Assembly (NCBI GenBank): GCA_964609965.1
Contig: CAZSTS010000010.1
Location: 1 to 64,000, forward strand
DNA from: JAHJDR01 sp964609965
Lineage (GTDB): Bacteria > UBA10199 > JADGCS01
DNA: 64,000 nucleotides
Reading direction: 5' to 3'
Position 1 is the stretch's first letter. Each line of letters opens with the position of its first letter. The position numbers and the translations under genes are program-made. The notes beneath the pieces are model-generated. The model saw only the letters and a program-made list of their open reading frames with translations, made no database searches and was not told where the DNA came from. Positions 26,058 through 34,452 of the stretch are shown here, piece by piece.

Positions 26058-26173
26058 CAGCGAGTTTTTCTCCCTACTCATAATTCATCCTTTCAAACTG
26101 TATACACAGCATACCAAGAATCGTAATTTCCCCCATTATTCCAACAACAATTTAGTTAAGATGGCGATAGTAT

Positions 26174-26209
26174 GGAGGCGACAGGCGTCTAGGGTCTAGC
26201 GTCTGGCGT
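26174..26209. repeat. Degenerate heptamer tandem repeat (STRR-like)
   Basis: Heptads GGCGACA / GGCGTCT / AGGGTCT / AGCGTCT / GGCGTAG lie in the leader of the small gene at 26234, followed by its ribosome binding site. Confidence 0.75.
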
Positions 26210-26233
26210 AGATGAATATTAAAGGAGATTAGT

Positions 26234-26455
26234 ATGCAATTATCAACATCAGCTTTAGCACCAACAATGCCTCATTTTGCTCTATTAGCATTTAAAGAAA
26301 TGTTTATTCAGGGAGCAAGATCACCACTTGTTGAATGGGCTTCATCATTTCAAGTACAACTAGCAACTTCTGAAAACAGAGCCCAAGCTGAGAGAGGGTT
26401 TCGTGGATCGATTGGAGAAACAATGCAGACTCTCATAGCGCGACACTTTAGGTAG
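26234..26455 (+). CDS. Small hypothetical protein
   Basis: I do not recognise this 73-residue product. The ribosome binding site AAAGGAGATT matches that of the unknown gene at 179 almost exactly. The N-terminus is mildly hydrophobic (STSALAPTMPHFALLAF) and the C-terminus is helical and basic. No partner gene is obvious. Confidence 0.45.
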   Translation: MQLSTSALAPTMPHFALLAFKEMFIQGARSPLVEWASSFQVQLATSENRAQAERGFRGSIGETMQTLIARHFR

Positions 26456-26471
26456 GAAACGTTTAGAATTC

Positions 26472-26539
26472 TTCCACTTCCCATTGTTCATTCACCCACA
26501 AGCCTATCACAGGTAAATCGTATTTTCCCTTTATAAATC
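26472..26539 (-). pseudogene. 3'-terminal fragment of the carbonic-anhydrase-like gene
   Basis: Read on the minus strand, these 68 bases translate as FIKGKYDLPVIGLWVNEQW followed by EVEEF and a stop. They match the C-terminus of the intact gene at 28747-29133 with about four base differences. Similarity stops abruptly after 26539. The two copies are in the same orientation and bracket 2.2 kb holding the DUF4143-type ATPase and an unknown gene. Confidence 0.85.
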
Positions 26540-26546
26540 AACATAT

Positions 26547-26606
26547 ACCATTTTATCATAACAGGTAAAATAGTCTTGACCAATTTATCTATTATGGTAA
26601 AATGGT
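26547..26606 (+). promoter_or_regulatory. Promoter and operator-like inverted repeat of the ATPase gene
   Basis: ACCATTTTATCATAA (26547-26561) is repeated inverted as TTATGGTAAAATGGT (26592-26606) with one mismatch. Between and over them, TTGACC (26576-26581), a 16-base spacer and TAAAAT (26598-26603) form a promoter. Its -10 box lies inside the right arm, and the ATG at 26611 follows after seven bases. A repressor binding the arms would block transcription; the transcript would be essentially leaderless. Confidence 0.5.
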
Positions 26607-26610
26607 CAGT

Positions 26611-27819
26611 ATGATTAAAAGAGAATTAGAATCTATTGCTTTTAATAAGGTTTTTGGGCGTCAGATGCGCTTTATTGCAGGGCCAAGACAAACAGGCAAA
26701 ACAACTCTAGCTAAAGCTCATCTTAAAAAGCAAAGCTGTGATAAGCTTTATTTTAACTGGGATAAAAGAAGCATCAAGACCTTGCATAACAAAGAACCTT
26801 ATTTTTATCATTCAGAAGCATTGTCTCTAAAAACAAAAAAGAAAAAATGGATTTGTTTTGATGAGATTCATAAACGTCATGGTTGGAAAGATGTCTTAAA
26901 AGATGCCTTTGATTCTTTTGAAGATAAATATCAGTTTATTATCACGGGAAGTGCACGTTTAGATATGTTTAGAAAATCGGGTGATAGCTTGTCAGGTCGC
27001 TATTTTTTATTCAGATTGCTTCCTATTTCACTATTTGAACTCACAAAACAAAAACTCGTTTATCCAACAATGCCAGCAGAAAAATATATCGAGAGTTGCT
27101 TGCAGCAAAAGAACAAACAATCTGATTTTGAACATTTATTAAAATTTGGAGGTTATCCCGAACCCTTAACTCGCGGAAATGAGGTTTTTAGTTCAAATTG
27201 GCAAGAAGAATACATTGATACCCTTGTTAGAGAAGATTTGAGAGATTTAACAAAAATACACTCCCTAGAAAATGTAATCACATTAATGGAGCTTTTGCCT
27301 GAGCGCGTGGGTTCACCCTTATCGCTTAATTCTCTCAAAAAAGACATGGATGTGAGTTATAATGCTGTAAAAAGCTATTTAAGATCGCTTTTATTAACCT
27401 ATATTTTATTTAAAATACCACCTTACACAAAAAGAATTTCTCGTTCTGTAAAAAAAGAAAACAAAGTGTATTTTCATAATTGGGCACAAGTAGAAGATGT
27501 GTCTGCTAGGTTTGAAAACTATGTGGCTTGTGAGCTTCTTAATCGTGTTCAACTGTGGACGGCCATGACAAAGCATGTTTTTGATTTAAATTTTGTAAGG
27601 GTAAAAGGTGGGAAGGAAACTGATTTTTTAATAACGAGAGACAAAAAACCGTATGTTCTCTTTGAGGTTAAAACGAGCTCAACAAATATTGATTCTCATC
27701 ATTTACATTACGCCAGACTTTTAGGTGATATTCCTTTTATTCAGATCGTTCAAAAACCTGGTATTTTAAAAGCCGTGAATAAAAACAGCTTTGTTGTTTC
27801 TGCTGCAAGATTTTTTTAA
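26611..27819 (+). CDS. AAA ATPase of the DUF4143 group
   Basis: The protein has Walker A GPRQTGKTT, Walker B WICFDEIHK and sensor-like FIITGSARLD in the first ~130 residues. A winged-helix/DUF4143 region follows, with a C-terminal TDFLITRDKKPYVLFEVKTS that resembles a PD-(D/E)xK nuclease-like end. These ATPases are sporadically distributed, frequently transferred and of unclear function. I prefer the ATG at 26611 to the ATG at 26602, which overlaps the -10 box. No toxin or other partner gene is adjacent. It lies in the block bracketed by the duplicated gene end. Confidence 0.88.
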   Translation: MIKRELESIAFNKVFGRQMRFIAGPRQTGKTTLAKAHLKKQSCDKLYFNWDKRSIKTLHNKEPYFYHSEALSLKTKKKKWICFDEIHKRHGWKDVLKDAFDSFEDKYQFIITGSARLDMFRKSGDSLSGRYFLFRLLPISLFELTKQKLVYPTMPAEKYIESCLQQKNKQSDFEHLLKFGGYPEPLTRGNEVFSSNWQEEYIDTLVREDLRDLTKIHSLENVITLMELLPERVGSPLSLNSLKKDMDVSYNAVKSYLRSLLLTYILFKIPPYTKRISRSVKKENKVYFHNWAQVEDVSARFENYVACELLNRVQLWTAMTKHVFDLNFVRVKGGKETDFLITRDKKPYVLFEVKTSSTNIDSHHLHYARLLGDIPFIQIVQKPGILKAVNKNSFVVSAARFF

Positions 27820-27890
27820 AAACCTATGGGCACATTTGTGCCCTCTATTTTCCTTTCTAACACAACATCTATTTAAATTGGTCGATAAAT

Positions 27891-27950
27891 CGCGTACAAC
27901 GTACAGCGTCCGTGTACCGTACGGTACCGGACAACGTATAGCGTATAGTG
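27891..27950. repeat. Degenerate heptamer tandem repeat (STRR-like)
   Basis: Heptads CGTACAA / CGTACAG / CGTCCGT / GTACCGT / ACGGTAC / CGGACAA / CGTATAG / CGTATAG end directly at the GAGG ribosome binding site of the gene starting at 27962. Confidence 0.8.
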
Positions 27951-27961
27951 AGGATGATATT

Positions 27962-28696
27962 ATGAGTGGATTATCAGTAGTAGCAGGCAGTGGGTATTCA
28001 CCTTTGATGTATGGTGAGGTTTGTACGGGTGCAACAGCATGGAGTCCAATGGGAATTCCTGTTGACCATGTTCTGAGAGACGCCTTTCCAGCAACAGTTC
28101 TAGTTGCTTCAAGTCGTGCTCAAGGTGTTGTAGGTCGCAGTATGCCAGATGCTGTTGATTCAAGAAGAGGGAGTGTGAGTTTTCGTACTATGAGACTTGT
28201 TGGTGAATTAGGCGTTAGCCTTGCAGCTGCCTATGATGTTTTTGTAGCTAAAACATCATTGCTTCGAGATCTTCATGAGACAGCTCCTGAGATGACTGGT
28301 TTTGCAGGAACAGCTTTTGGCTTATTACTTGCCAGTGAATTATATATGCTTGTTTCTGACAGAATCCATGAAAGTAGACAGGCAAAAGTTGATGAAGCCA
28401 TGAGAACAATTCAAGAATCCACAGATGTCCAAGAGCAACTTGAAGCTCTCAGGGTTGTGAAGAAAAAGGGTTTGGACTTTGAATATAAAAATGCGATGAA
28501 AGAGTTTTTGATACACTGTCGGGATAAAGAAGCTATACCAGCACAAGTAATTATACCAATACAAGTAGTTCTAGATGAATTTATACGCCATGAACAAGCT
28601 ATGTTTACTGATTTTTTGAGAGTCTATAACATGTGTCGGAACGAAATTGTGAAAGAAGTTTTAGAGGAGAGGCTGAGGGCTGCTGGAAGACTATAA
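27962..28696 (+). CDS. Hypothetical protein, helical
   Basis: I do not recognise this 244-residue protein. The ATG at 27962 follows GAGGATGATATT and excludes upstream codons lying in the heptad array. The first ~50 residues are Gly/Ser/Ala-rich and hydrophobic without a signal peptide. A possible membrane segment lies near GFAGTAFGLLLASELYMLV, and the C-terminal half is charged and helical (RIHESRQAKVDEAMRTI). N-terminal style and helical body resemble the unknown protein at 179, but alignment by eye is not convincing. Confidence 0.55.
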   Translation: MSGLSVVAGSGYSPLMYGEVCTGATAWSPMGIPVDHVLRDAFPATVLVASSRAQGVVGRSMPDAVDSRRGSVSFRTMRLVGELGVSLAAAYDVFVAKTSLLRDLHETAPEMTGFAGTAFGLLLASELYMLVSDRIHESRQAKVDEAMRTIQESTDVQEQLEALRVVKKKGLDFEYKNAMKEFLIHCRDKEAIPAQVIIPIQVVLDEFIRHEQAMFTDFLRVYNMCRNEIVKEVLEERLRAAGRL

Positions 28697-28723
28697 ATAA
28701 TGCCAGATATTGTATGTTTTGAG

Positions 28724-28745
28724 CATTCGAACATTCGAACATTTG
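28724..28745. repeat. Octamer repeat at the end of the carbonic-anhydrase-like gene
   Basis: CATTCGAA / CATTCGAA / CATTTG stand immediately downstream of the minus-strand gene and about 65 bases from the stop of the unknown plus-strand gene. Confidence 0.6.
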
Positions 28746-28746
28746 A

Positions 28747-29133
28747 TTAGGAGATCAATTCCACTTCCCACTCCTCATTCACCCACAATCCTATCACAGG
28801 TAAATCGTATTTTCCCTTTATAAATCGGATAGATCTCGATAGTTGTTCAAGTTGTTTATCCTTGTCAACCGGATTTCCTGCACAATCATGGTGAGCGATG
28901 ATGGCAATGCCTTTGGAGGCGTGTTTTTCGACTGAGATATCAATTCTTTTGAGAATGCTCTTAGTTTCGGGAGCTGAAATAGATTCAGCCAAGAGAGCAA
29001 CAGGGCCTGGCTCAGTGATCGTGTCGATATACTGAACATTAAAATGTTCTTTGAGGTATTTGATGACAGGCTCTTGCGTGCGCCCGTCCATGCAATTGAT
29101 GGCTGTTGCGAAAGACATTGTTATTTGTTTCAT
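28747..29133 (-). CDS. Carbonic-anhydrase-like zinc protein (short beta-type)
   Basis: This 128-residue protein has the zinc-site layout of beta-carbonic-anhydrase relatives: a Cys in TAINCMDGRTQ, where the D-R dyad follows, and HHDCAGNP providing His and Cys. The length suits the short putative carbonic anhydrase group rather than full beta-CAs (~200 residues), so hydration of CO2 is plausible but unproven. Its last 68 bases are duplicated at 26472-26539. It is followed on the same strand by no close partner and preceded by sdhB. Confidence 0.72.
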   Translation of the reverse strand: MKQITMSFATAINCMDGRTQEPVIKYLKEHFNVQYIDTITEPGPVALLAESISAPETKSILKRIDISVEKHASKGIAIIAHHDCAGNPVDKDKQLEQLSRSIRFIKGKYDLPVIGLWVNEEWEVELIS

Positions 29134-29136
29134 GTT

Positions 29137-29200
29137 TTACGTTTTATGTTTACTGAAACTCGGAATCATAAAACATTAAACATACAACATAAAACAATCA
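29137..29200. repeat. AT-rich heptamer array
   Basis: Heptads GTTTTAC / GTTTTAT / GTTTACT, then TAAAACA / TTAAACA / TACAACA / TAAAACA. The two halves are roughly inverted to each other, so the spacer between sdhB and the carbonic-anhydrase-like gene could also fold. Confidence 0.65.
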
Positions 29201-29211
29201 TAGGTTCAATA

Positions 29212-29952
29212 TTACCTTATTCCCGCCTTAAGATAATCCCGATTCATCTGCGCAATGAAATGATAGCTGATTTCTTTGGGGCAGGCTGCTTGGCATTCGT
29301 ATTGATTGGTGCAATTTCCAAATCCCTCATCATCCATGGCTTTCACCATGTTGAGGACACGCGTTTTGCGCTCAGGTTGTCCTTGAGGGAGATTGGCAAA
29401 TTGTGAGACCTTGGCAGAGACAAAAAGCATGGCCGAAGCATTCTTGCATTGAGCAATACACGCTCCACAACCCACACATTGAGCCGCGTCCATTGCGAGC
29501 TCAGCTTTTTCGTGCGAAATGAGAATAGCATTGGCGTCAACAGGACTTCCAGTGTTCACCGATGCAAAACCCCCTGAGTGCATGATGCGATCCATGGCCG
29601 TTCTGTCCACAACAAGGTCTTTGATAATGGGAAAGGCCTTGCAACGGAAGGGCTCAATATAAATCTTATCGCCATCTTTGAAATGTCGCATATGAAGCTG
29701 GCAGGTAGTTGTGCCTTTTTCGGGCCCGTGTGCACGGCCATTGATAATCAAAGAACATGTGCCGCAAATGCCTTCACGACAATCATGGTCAAAGGCAATG
29801 GGATCCTCGCCTTTTTCAATCAATCGCTCATTCACAACATCGAGCATTTCTAAAAAAGACATGTCAGGGCTGATGTCTTCTGCTGAATAAGTTTTGAGTT
29901 TGCCTTTTTCTAAAGCGTTTCTTTGACGCCAAACGTGTAGTGTTAAGTTCAT
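29212..29952 (-). CDS. sdhB: Succinate dehydrogenase/fumarate reductase iron-sulfur subunit
   Basis: SdhB passes electrons from flavin to quinone. [2Fe-2S] ligands are in CREGICGTC plus a later Cys (TTCQLHM), [4Fe-4S] ligands in CVGCGACIAQC and the third cluster in the C-terminal CTNQYECQAACPKEI. At 246 residues it has the family length. It is the last gene of sdhCAB and ends close to the carbonic-anhydrase-like gene. All clusters are intact, unlike the flavoprotein of the second operon. Confidence 0.96.
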   Translation of the reverse strand: MNLTLHVWRQRNALEKGKLKTYSAEDISPDMSFLEMLDVVNERLIEKGEDPIAFDHDCREGICGTCSLIINGRAHGPEKGTTTCQLHMRHFKDGDKIYIEPFRCKAFPIIKDLVVDRTAMDRIMHSGGFASVNTGSPVDANAILISHEKAELAMDAAQCVGCGACIAQCKNASAMLFVSAKVSQFANLPQGQPERKTRVLNMVKAMDDEGFGNCTNQYECQAACPKEISYHFIAQMNRDYLKAGIR

Positions 29953-29959
29953 TTTATTT

Positions 29960-30029
29960 AGGGTCCCAGGGTCACGGGGTCACAGGGTCTCAGGAACCGA
30001 GAACCTGCGAATCCGCGAACCTGCGATCC
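29960..30029. repeat. Octamer array between sdhA and sdhB
   Basis: Octads AGGGTCCC / AGGGTCAC / GGGGTCAC / AGGGTCTC / AGGAACCG / AGAACCTG / CGAATCCG / CGAACCTG fill almost the whole 82-base intercistronic gap of the sdhCAB operon. Confidence 0.85.
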
Positions 30030-30034
30030 AATAA

Positions 30035-31948
30035 TCATTTATAACTTCTTTCCGCCATTTTAACATTTTCAAACTTTAATGGTTCGCGGTGATGTGTTGG
30101 CTTGTTGCCCACACCTTCATATTCCCAAACAGAGACGTGAGAATAGGCTTTGTCGTTACGCAAGGCCTCACCTTCTGCGGTTTGGTGCTCTTCTCTAAAA
30201 TGCGCACCGCAAGATTCATCTCTTGTCAAAGCATCGAGACAAAGGACCTCGGCAAATTCAAGATAATCAGCTAAGCGTCCTGCTTTTTCGAGAGAGAAAT
30301 TAAATTCCTCGTTCTCACCAAGCACTCGACAATTTTTCCAAAACTCTTCTCTGAGCTCAGGGATTTTTCCTAAGGCCTCTCGGAGTCCAGCTTCGTTTCT
30401 AGCCATGCCGCATTTTTCCCACAACAGGGTTCCAAGTTCACGATGAATGGAATCAACAGTTCTCTTTCCATTGATCTTAAGCAGGCGATCTGTTTTTTCT
30501 TTAACTTCCATTTCTGTATCAATAAAGGCGTTGTGATCTGTTTTAACAAGATCTTGCGAAATGGTTTTAAGATAATTGCCAATAGTGTAGGGCAGAATAA
30601 AATAACCATCTGCCAAGCCTTGCATCAAAGCGCTAGCACCAAGGCGATTGCCACCGTGATCAGAAAAATTAGCTTCGCCAAGAACAAAGAGACCAGGGAT
30701 GTTGCTCATGAGATCATAATCTACCCACAAACCACCCATGGTGTAATGAAGGGCAGGGTAGATGCGCATGGGAACTTCGTAAGGATTCTCCGCTGTGATT
30801 CGTTCGTACATTTGGAAGAGATTGCCGTATCTGGCTTCGATCACATCTTTGCCCAATCGTTTAATAGAATCTCTAAAATCAAGATTGACTCCAAAACCCG
30901 AAGCACCCACGCCTCGGCCCTCATCACAGGCTTCTTTGGCACTGCGTGAAGAAATATCGCGTGGAGCTAGGTTGCCGTAGCTGGGGTATTTTCGCTCAAG
31001 ATAATAATCTCTGTCTTCTTCAGGGATGTCGTTAGCGGCTCGTTTTTCATCGGTGCTTTTTGGTACCCAAATTCGACCATCATTTCTGAGAGATTCACTC
31101 ATCAAAGTGAGCTTAGATTGGTAATGGCCTGACATAGGAATGCATGTTGGGTGAATTTGCACAAAACAAGGGTTCGCAAAACCAGCACCTTTTTTGTAAG
31201 CTCTGTAGGCTGCTGTGACATTACAACCATTAGCATTGGTGGAGAGATAATAGGCGTTGCTATAGCCACCAGTGGCCAGGATCACAGCGTGTGCGTTGTG
31301 TTTTTCGATTTTACCAGAGACGAGGTCACGCGTGATAATACCGCAGGCCTTGCCGTTTTCCATGACCAGTTCAAGCATTTCGCGACGTGGAAACATTTTG
31401 ACATTTTTTGCACCAATCTGCCGACAAAGAGCTGAGTAAGCCCCTAAGAGAAGCTGTTGGCCTGTTTGACCACGGGCGTAAAAAGTTCGGGAAACAAGGG
31501 CTCCACCAAAAGAGCGGTTATCTAAAGTGCCACCGTATTCTCTGGCAAAAGGAACGCCTTGAGCCACACATTGGTCGATAATAGCGTTGCTCACTTCGGC
31601 AAGACGATACACGTTGGCCTCACGCGATCTAAAGTCACCGCCTTTAACTGTATCATAAAAAAGTCTGTAAACAGAATCACCATCGTTTTGATAATTCTTA
31701 GCAGCGTTGATGCCTCCTTGGGCTGCAATGCTATGCGCGCGTCTTGGGCTGTCTTGGATGCAAAAACATTCAACTTCGTAACCAAGTTCAGCTAAAGAAG
31801 CTGCTGCAGAAGCCCCTGCTAAACCTGAACCCACAACGATCATTTTGTATTTTCGTTTGTTGGCAGGGTTGATCAGCTGGCTTTCGAATTTGTGGTGGCT
31901 CCATTTTGAAGCCAAAGGGCCTGATGGTATTTTAGCGTCGAGTTTCAT
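30035..31948 (-). CDS. sdhA: Succinate dehydrogenase/fumarate reductase flavoprotein subunit
   Basis: The catalytic subunit has 637 residues. The FAD Rossmann motif is VVGSGLAGASAAA (~38-50), and the His for covalent FAD is in AHSIAAQGG (residue 72). Substrate-site blocks are QIHPT (264-268), the capping-domain LAPRDISSR with the catalytic Arg (~330) and LHYTMGGLW (~400-408), then DHGGNRLGASAL. All are present, so this is the functional enzyme of the window. Together with the five-helix SdhC it forms a single-anchor complex as in Bacteroidetes and deltaproteobacteria; the direction of the reaction cannot be told from sequence. Confidence 0.96.
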   Translation of the reverse strand: MKLDAKIPSGPLASKWSHHKFESQLINPANKRKYKMIVVGSGLAGASAAASLAELGYEVECFCIQDSPRRAHSIAAQGGINAAKNYQNDGDSVYRLFYDTVKGGDFRSREANVYRLAEVSNAIIDQCVAQGVPFAREYGGTLDNRSFGGALVSRTFYARGQTGQQLLLGAYSALCRQIGAKNVKMFPRREMLELVMENGKACGIITRDLVSGKIEKHNAHAVILATGGYSNAYYLSTNANGCNVTAAYRAYKKGAGFANPCFVQIHPTCIPMSGHYQSKLTLMSESLRNDGRIWVPKSTDEKRAANDIPEEDRDYYLERKYPSYGNLAPRDISSRSAKEACDEGRGVGASGFGVNLDFRDSIKRLGKDVIEARYGNLFQMYERITAENPYEVPMRIYPALHYTMGGLWVDYDLMSNIPGLFVLGEANFSDHGGNRLGASALMQGLADGYFILPYTIGNYLKTISQDLVKTDHNAFIDTEMEVKEKTDRLLKINGKRTVDSIHRELGTLLWEKCGMARNEAGLREALGKIPELREEFWKNCRVLGENEEFNFSLEKAGRLADYLEFAEVLCLDALTRDESCGAHFREEHQTAEGEALRNDKAYSHVSVWEYEGVGNKPTHHREPLKFENVKMAERSYK

Positions 31949-31955
31949 ATTTTCA

Positions 31956-32018
31956 TGGTCGCAGGTTACAGGTCGCAGGTCGCAGAATTAACTAGCGACA
32001 GGCGACTGAAGACATGCG
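31956..32018. repeat. Heptamer array between sdhC and sdhA
   Basis: Heptads GGTCGCA / GGTTACA / GGTCGCA / GGTCGCA, later CTAGCGA / CAGGCGA / CTGAAGA / CATGCGA, occupy the whole sdhC-sdhA gap. Confidence 0.85.
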
Positions 32019-32019
32019 A

Positions 32020-32685
32020 TTAATTAATCCATTTTAATAACACGGCCAAAGGGACTATTCCGTATCCAATAAAAACAATGATAGCTATCACAGGGCCAAC
32101 GCATTTTGTGAGGCAGTTGTATTTGGGGTTGTTGAGCCCGAGTGATTGAAAAAAACTAGAAGCCCCATGTTTAAGATGGGACGCTAAGAGAAAGATCGCT
32201 ACAAAATAAGCAATACAAACATAAATATTAGAAAAACCTAAAATCATCATTTGATAGACATCGTGTCTTCCTTGGTCGTCAACAAGTGCCATAAAAGAGA
32301 CATCGACCGATTTTGTGGTAAAGTGCATAATGTGAAAGACCAAATAAGCAACGATGATCAAGCCGCTGTAAATCATTGTGCGAGAAGAGAATGTGGCAAC
32401 AATTGTGTCGTTCTTTTTGTAACCTATGGGTCTGGCCATTGTGTTTTGAATCTGGAGTGTGGCAGAGAAAAATGCGTGAGCCAAAAAAAGCATGATGAGG
32501 CTTCCTCTGGCAACCCAGAGAAGACCACCTAGGTTTTGCAAGGTTGCGGCATACTTGTTGATGGCATTGGCGCCTAAAAAGATTTGTAGGTTACCAATCA
32601 TGTGGATGGTTACAAAGAGAATGAGTGGGATGCCAGTCAGTGCCATGATGTATTTTTTGCCAACCGACGAAAAGAGATAAGACAT
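32020..32685 (-). CDS. sdhC: Succinate dehydrogenase cytochrome b subunit
   Basis: This 221-residue membrane anchor has five hydrophobic helices and carries heme b and the quinone site. Candidate heme-ligand histidines stand in helices at TIHMIGN, LAHAFFS, VFHIMHF and SHLKHG. A single-polypeptide anchor fits the B-type SdhCAB arrangement. AAAGGAG lies just before the ATG. The upstream region contains an inverted-repeat element (32702-32843). Confidence 0.93.
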   Translation of the reverse strand: MSYLFSSVGKKYIMALTGIPLILFVTIHMIGNLQIFLGANAINKYAATLQNLGGLLWVARGSLIMLFLAHAFFSATLQIQNTMARPIGYKKNDTIVATFSSRTMIYSGLIIVAYLVFHIMHFTTKSVDVSFMALVDDQGRHDVYQMMILGFSNIYVCIAYFVAIFLLASHLKHGASSFFQSLGLNNPKYNCLTKCVGPVIAIIVFIGYGIVPLAVLLKWIN

Positions 32686-32701
32686 TTGAACTCCTTTAAT
32701 A

Positions 32702-32843
32702 GGCCTGTTGAAAAATGCACATCTACTGCGTTGGATAATAAATTTAATTCAATTACGTACTCTACGTACGCGCCTTCATTAAATTTATCATTCGCCTTGT
32801 ATTTGCACATTTTTGAACAGACCTTGCTGGGGCTGTTTTTCAA
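32702..32843. mobile_element. MITE-like inverted-repeat element
   Basis: Ends carry CCTGTTGAAAAA on the left and, inverted, TTTTTCAACA on the right. Inside, two ~46-base arms are imperfect inverted copies: left has TGCACAT...ATAAATTTAAT, right in reverse complement has TGTGCAA...ATAAATTTAAT. The centre is TACGTACTCTACGTACG. No transposase is encoded. The small reading frames across it are by-products of the palindrome. It lies 17 bases upstream of sdhC and may carry or disturb its promoter. Confidence 0.75.
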
Positions 32844-32925
32844 CAATTCCTTTGTAGTTCAAGGGTGTGGTATGCAGGGCAATATAATCAAGTCTTCTAT
32901 ATTTCAATGATTATGATCAGAAATC

Positions 32926-32974
32926 GTGGATAGTGGATAGTGGATAGTGGATAGTGGGTAGTGTATTGTAAATA
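32926..32974. repeat. GTGGATA heptamer array
   Basis: GTGGATA is repeated four times exactly, then GTGGGTA / GTGTATT / GTAAATA. It is one of the most regular arrays in the window and lies in the divergent sdhC-icd region. Confidence 0.9.
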
Positions 32975-33008
32975 ATGAAAATCAAATGTTATTAATATAT
33001 AAATTGCG

Positions 33009-33037
33009 ATCTACAATTGACAATCCACGATTCACAA
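33009..33037. repeat. Second heptamer array upstream of icd
   Basis: Heptads CTACAAT / TGACAAT / CCACGAT / TCACAAT. Between this array and the icd start at 33145 I see only an AT-rich leader with TAGGA before the ATG. Confidence 0.6.
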
Positions 33038-33144
33038 TAAGTTCTTGACCCAGATTGTGAGTTTATTAGTAACTCCCATCGGCAAACTGCATCGGTTATC
33101 AGTTATAGCTAACTCATTAATAAACAATTAAAAGATAGGATAAA

Positions 33145-34404
33145 ATGACATATCTTAACCCACCAAAATCTGGTACAAAAGTCACAATTAATAATGGTAA
33201 ATTACAAATTCCCAATGACCCTATTATCCCATTCATCGAAGGTGATGGAATAGGGCCTGATATCTGGGCTGCTTCTGTTCGTGTTTTTGATGAGGCAGTT
33301 AAAAAAGCCTACAAAGGCGATAGAAAAATCAATTGGTTTGAAGTCTATGCTGGTGAAAAAGCTAAAGAAGTTTATGGTGATGATTGCCCAGCAAACTATT
33401 TGCCAGATGAAAGCGTTGAAACTATTCGTGATTATCTTGTGGCCATCAAGGGTCCACTTACCACGCCTGTTGGTGGTGGTATTCGCAGTCTTAATGTGAG
33501 CTTAAGGCAACAACTCGATCTTTATGTCTGTCTCAGGCCTGTTCGTTGGTTTCAAGGTGTACCTTCTCCTGTAAAGAGTCCAGAAAAGATCGATATGGTG
33601 ATTTTTCGTGAAAACACCGAAGACATCTATGCAGGGATTGAATGGCAAGAGGGGACTCCCGAAGCGAAAAAAGTGATCAGTTTTCTGCAAAATGAAATGG
33701 GGATCACTAAGATTCGTTTTCCAGAAACATCTGGAATTGGCGTCAAACCAGTTTCTCGCGAAGGAACAGGGCGTCTTGTCAGAGCAGCTATTGATTATGC
33801 TATCGAACATGACCGTTCATCAGTTACCCTTGTCCATAAAGGGAATATCATGAAGTTCACTGAAGGAGCTTTTAGGGACTGGGGATATGAAGTGGCTCAA
33901 AAGGATTATGGAAGCACTGATCTTGATGGCGGTCCTTGGCAGGTTATTAAAACAAAATCAGGTAAAGAGATTATCATCAAAGATGTTATTGCTGATGCTT
34001 TCTTACAGCAAATTCTCACAAGACCTGCAGAATACGATGTGATAGCTACTCTAAATCTCAATGGTGATTATGTTTCAGATGCTCTTGCCGCACAGGTTGG
34101 AGGTATTGGGATTGCTCCTGGTGGCAATATCAACTATCAAACAGGTGTAGCGATCTTTGAAGCAACTCATGGCACAGCTCCCAAGTATGCTGGGCAAGAT
34201 AAAGTGAACCCTGGCTCTGTGATTTTATCAGGTGTTCTTATGCTTGAGTTCATGGGTTGGCAAGAAGCAGCAGATCTTATTGTTAGTGCTATAGAAAAAA
34301 CCATCAGCAATGGAAAAGTCACATATGATTTTCATCGCTTGATGGAAAATGCTACAAAGCTTAAGTGTTCTGAGTTTGGAACGGCCGTTATAAGCAATAT
34401 GTAA
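33145..34404 (+). CDS. icd: Isocitrate dehydrogenase (NADP+)
   Basis: Icd oxidises isocitrate to 2-oxoglutarate in the TCA cycle. The isocitrate-binding block is IRSLNVSLRQQLDLYVCLRP (Ser ~113 is the phosphorylation site in E. coli), and the metal-site DVIADAF and the nucleotide loop HGTAPKYAGQDKVNPGS are clear. The Lys-Tyr in that loop indicates NADP+. At 419 residues it is the homodimeric E. coli-type enzyme. The second Sdh-like operon follows after 48 bases, which suggests cotranscription. Confidence 0.96.
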   Translation: MTYLNPPKSGTKVTINNGKLQIPNDPIIPFIEGDGIGPDIWAASVRVFDEAVKKAYKGDRKINWFEVYAGEKAKEVYGDDCPANYLPDESVETIRDYLVAIKGPLTTPVGGGIRSLNVSLRQQLDLYVCLRPVRWFQGVPSPVKSPEKIDMVIFRENTEDIYAGIEWQEGTPEAKKVISFLQNEMGITKIRFPETSGIGVKPVSREGTGRLVRAAIDYAIEHDRSSVTLVHKGNIMKFTEGAFRDWGYEVAQKDYGSTDLDGGPWQVIKTKSGKEIIIKDVIADAFLQQILTRPAEYDVIATLNLNGDYVSDALAAQVGGIGIAPGGNINYQTGVAIFEATHGTAPKYAGQDKVNPGSVILSGVLMLEFMGWQEAADLIVSAIEKTISNGKVTYDFHRLMENATKLKCSEFGTAVISNM

Positions 34405-34405
34405 T

Positions 34406-34445
34406 GGGTCTCTGGGCCTCGGGGTCTCAGGTTCTCACGACCCTT
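34406..34445. repeat. Octamer array between icd and the second sdh-like operon
   Basis: Octads GGGTCTCT / GGGCCTCG / GGGTCTCA / GGTTCTCA / CGACCCTT lie directly after the icd stop codon and end eight bases before the next ATG. Confidence 0.8.
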
Positions 34446-34452
34446 AGAAAAT

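Noticed and set aside
32602..32910. Small frames on both strands over the sdhC upstream region
   Set aside because: They run through the palindromic MITE-like element and overlap sdhC; there is no ribosome binding site or family similarity.
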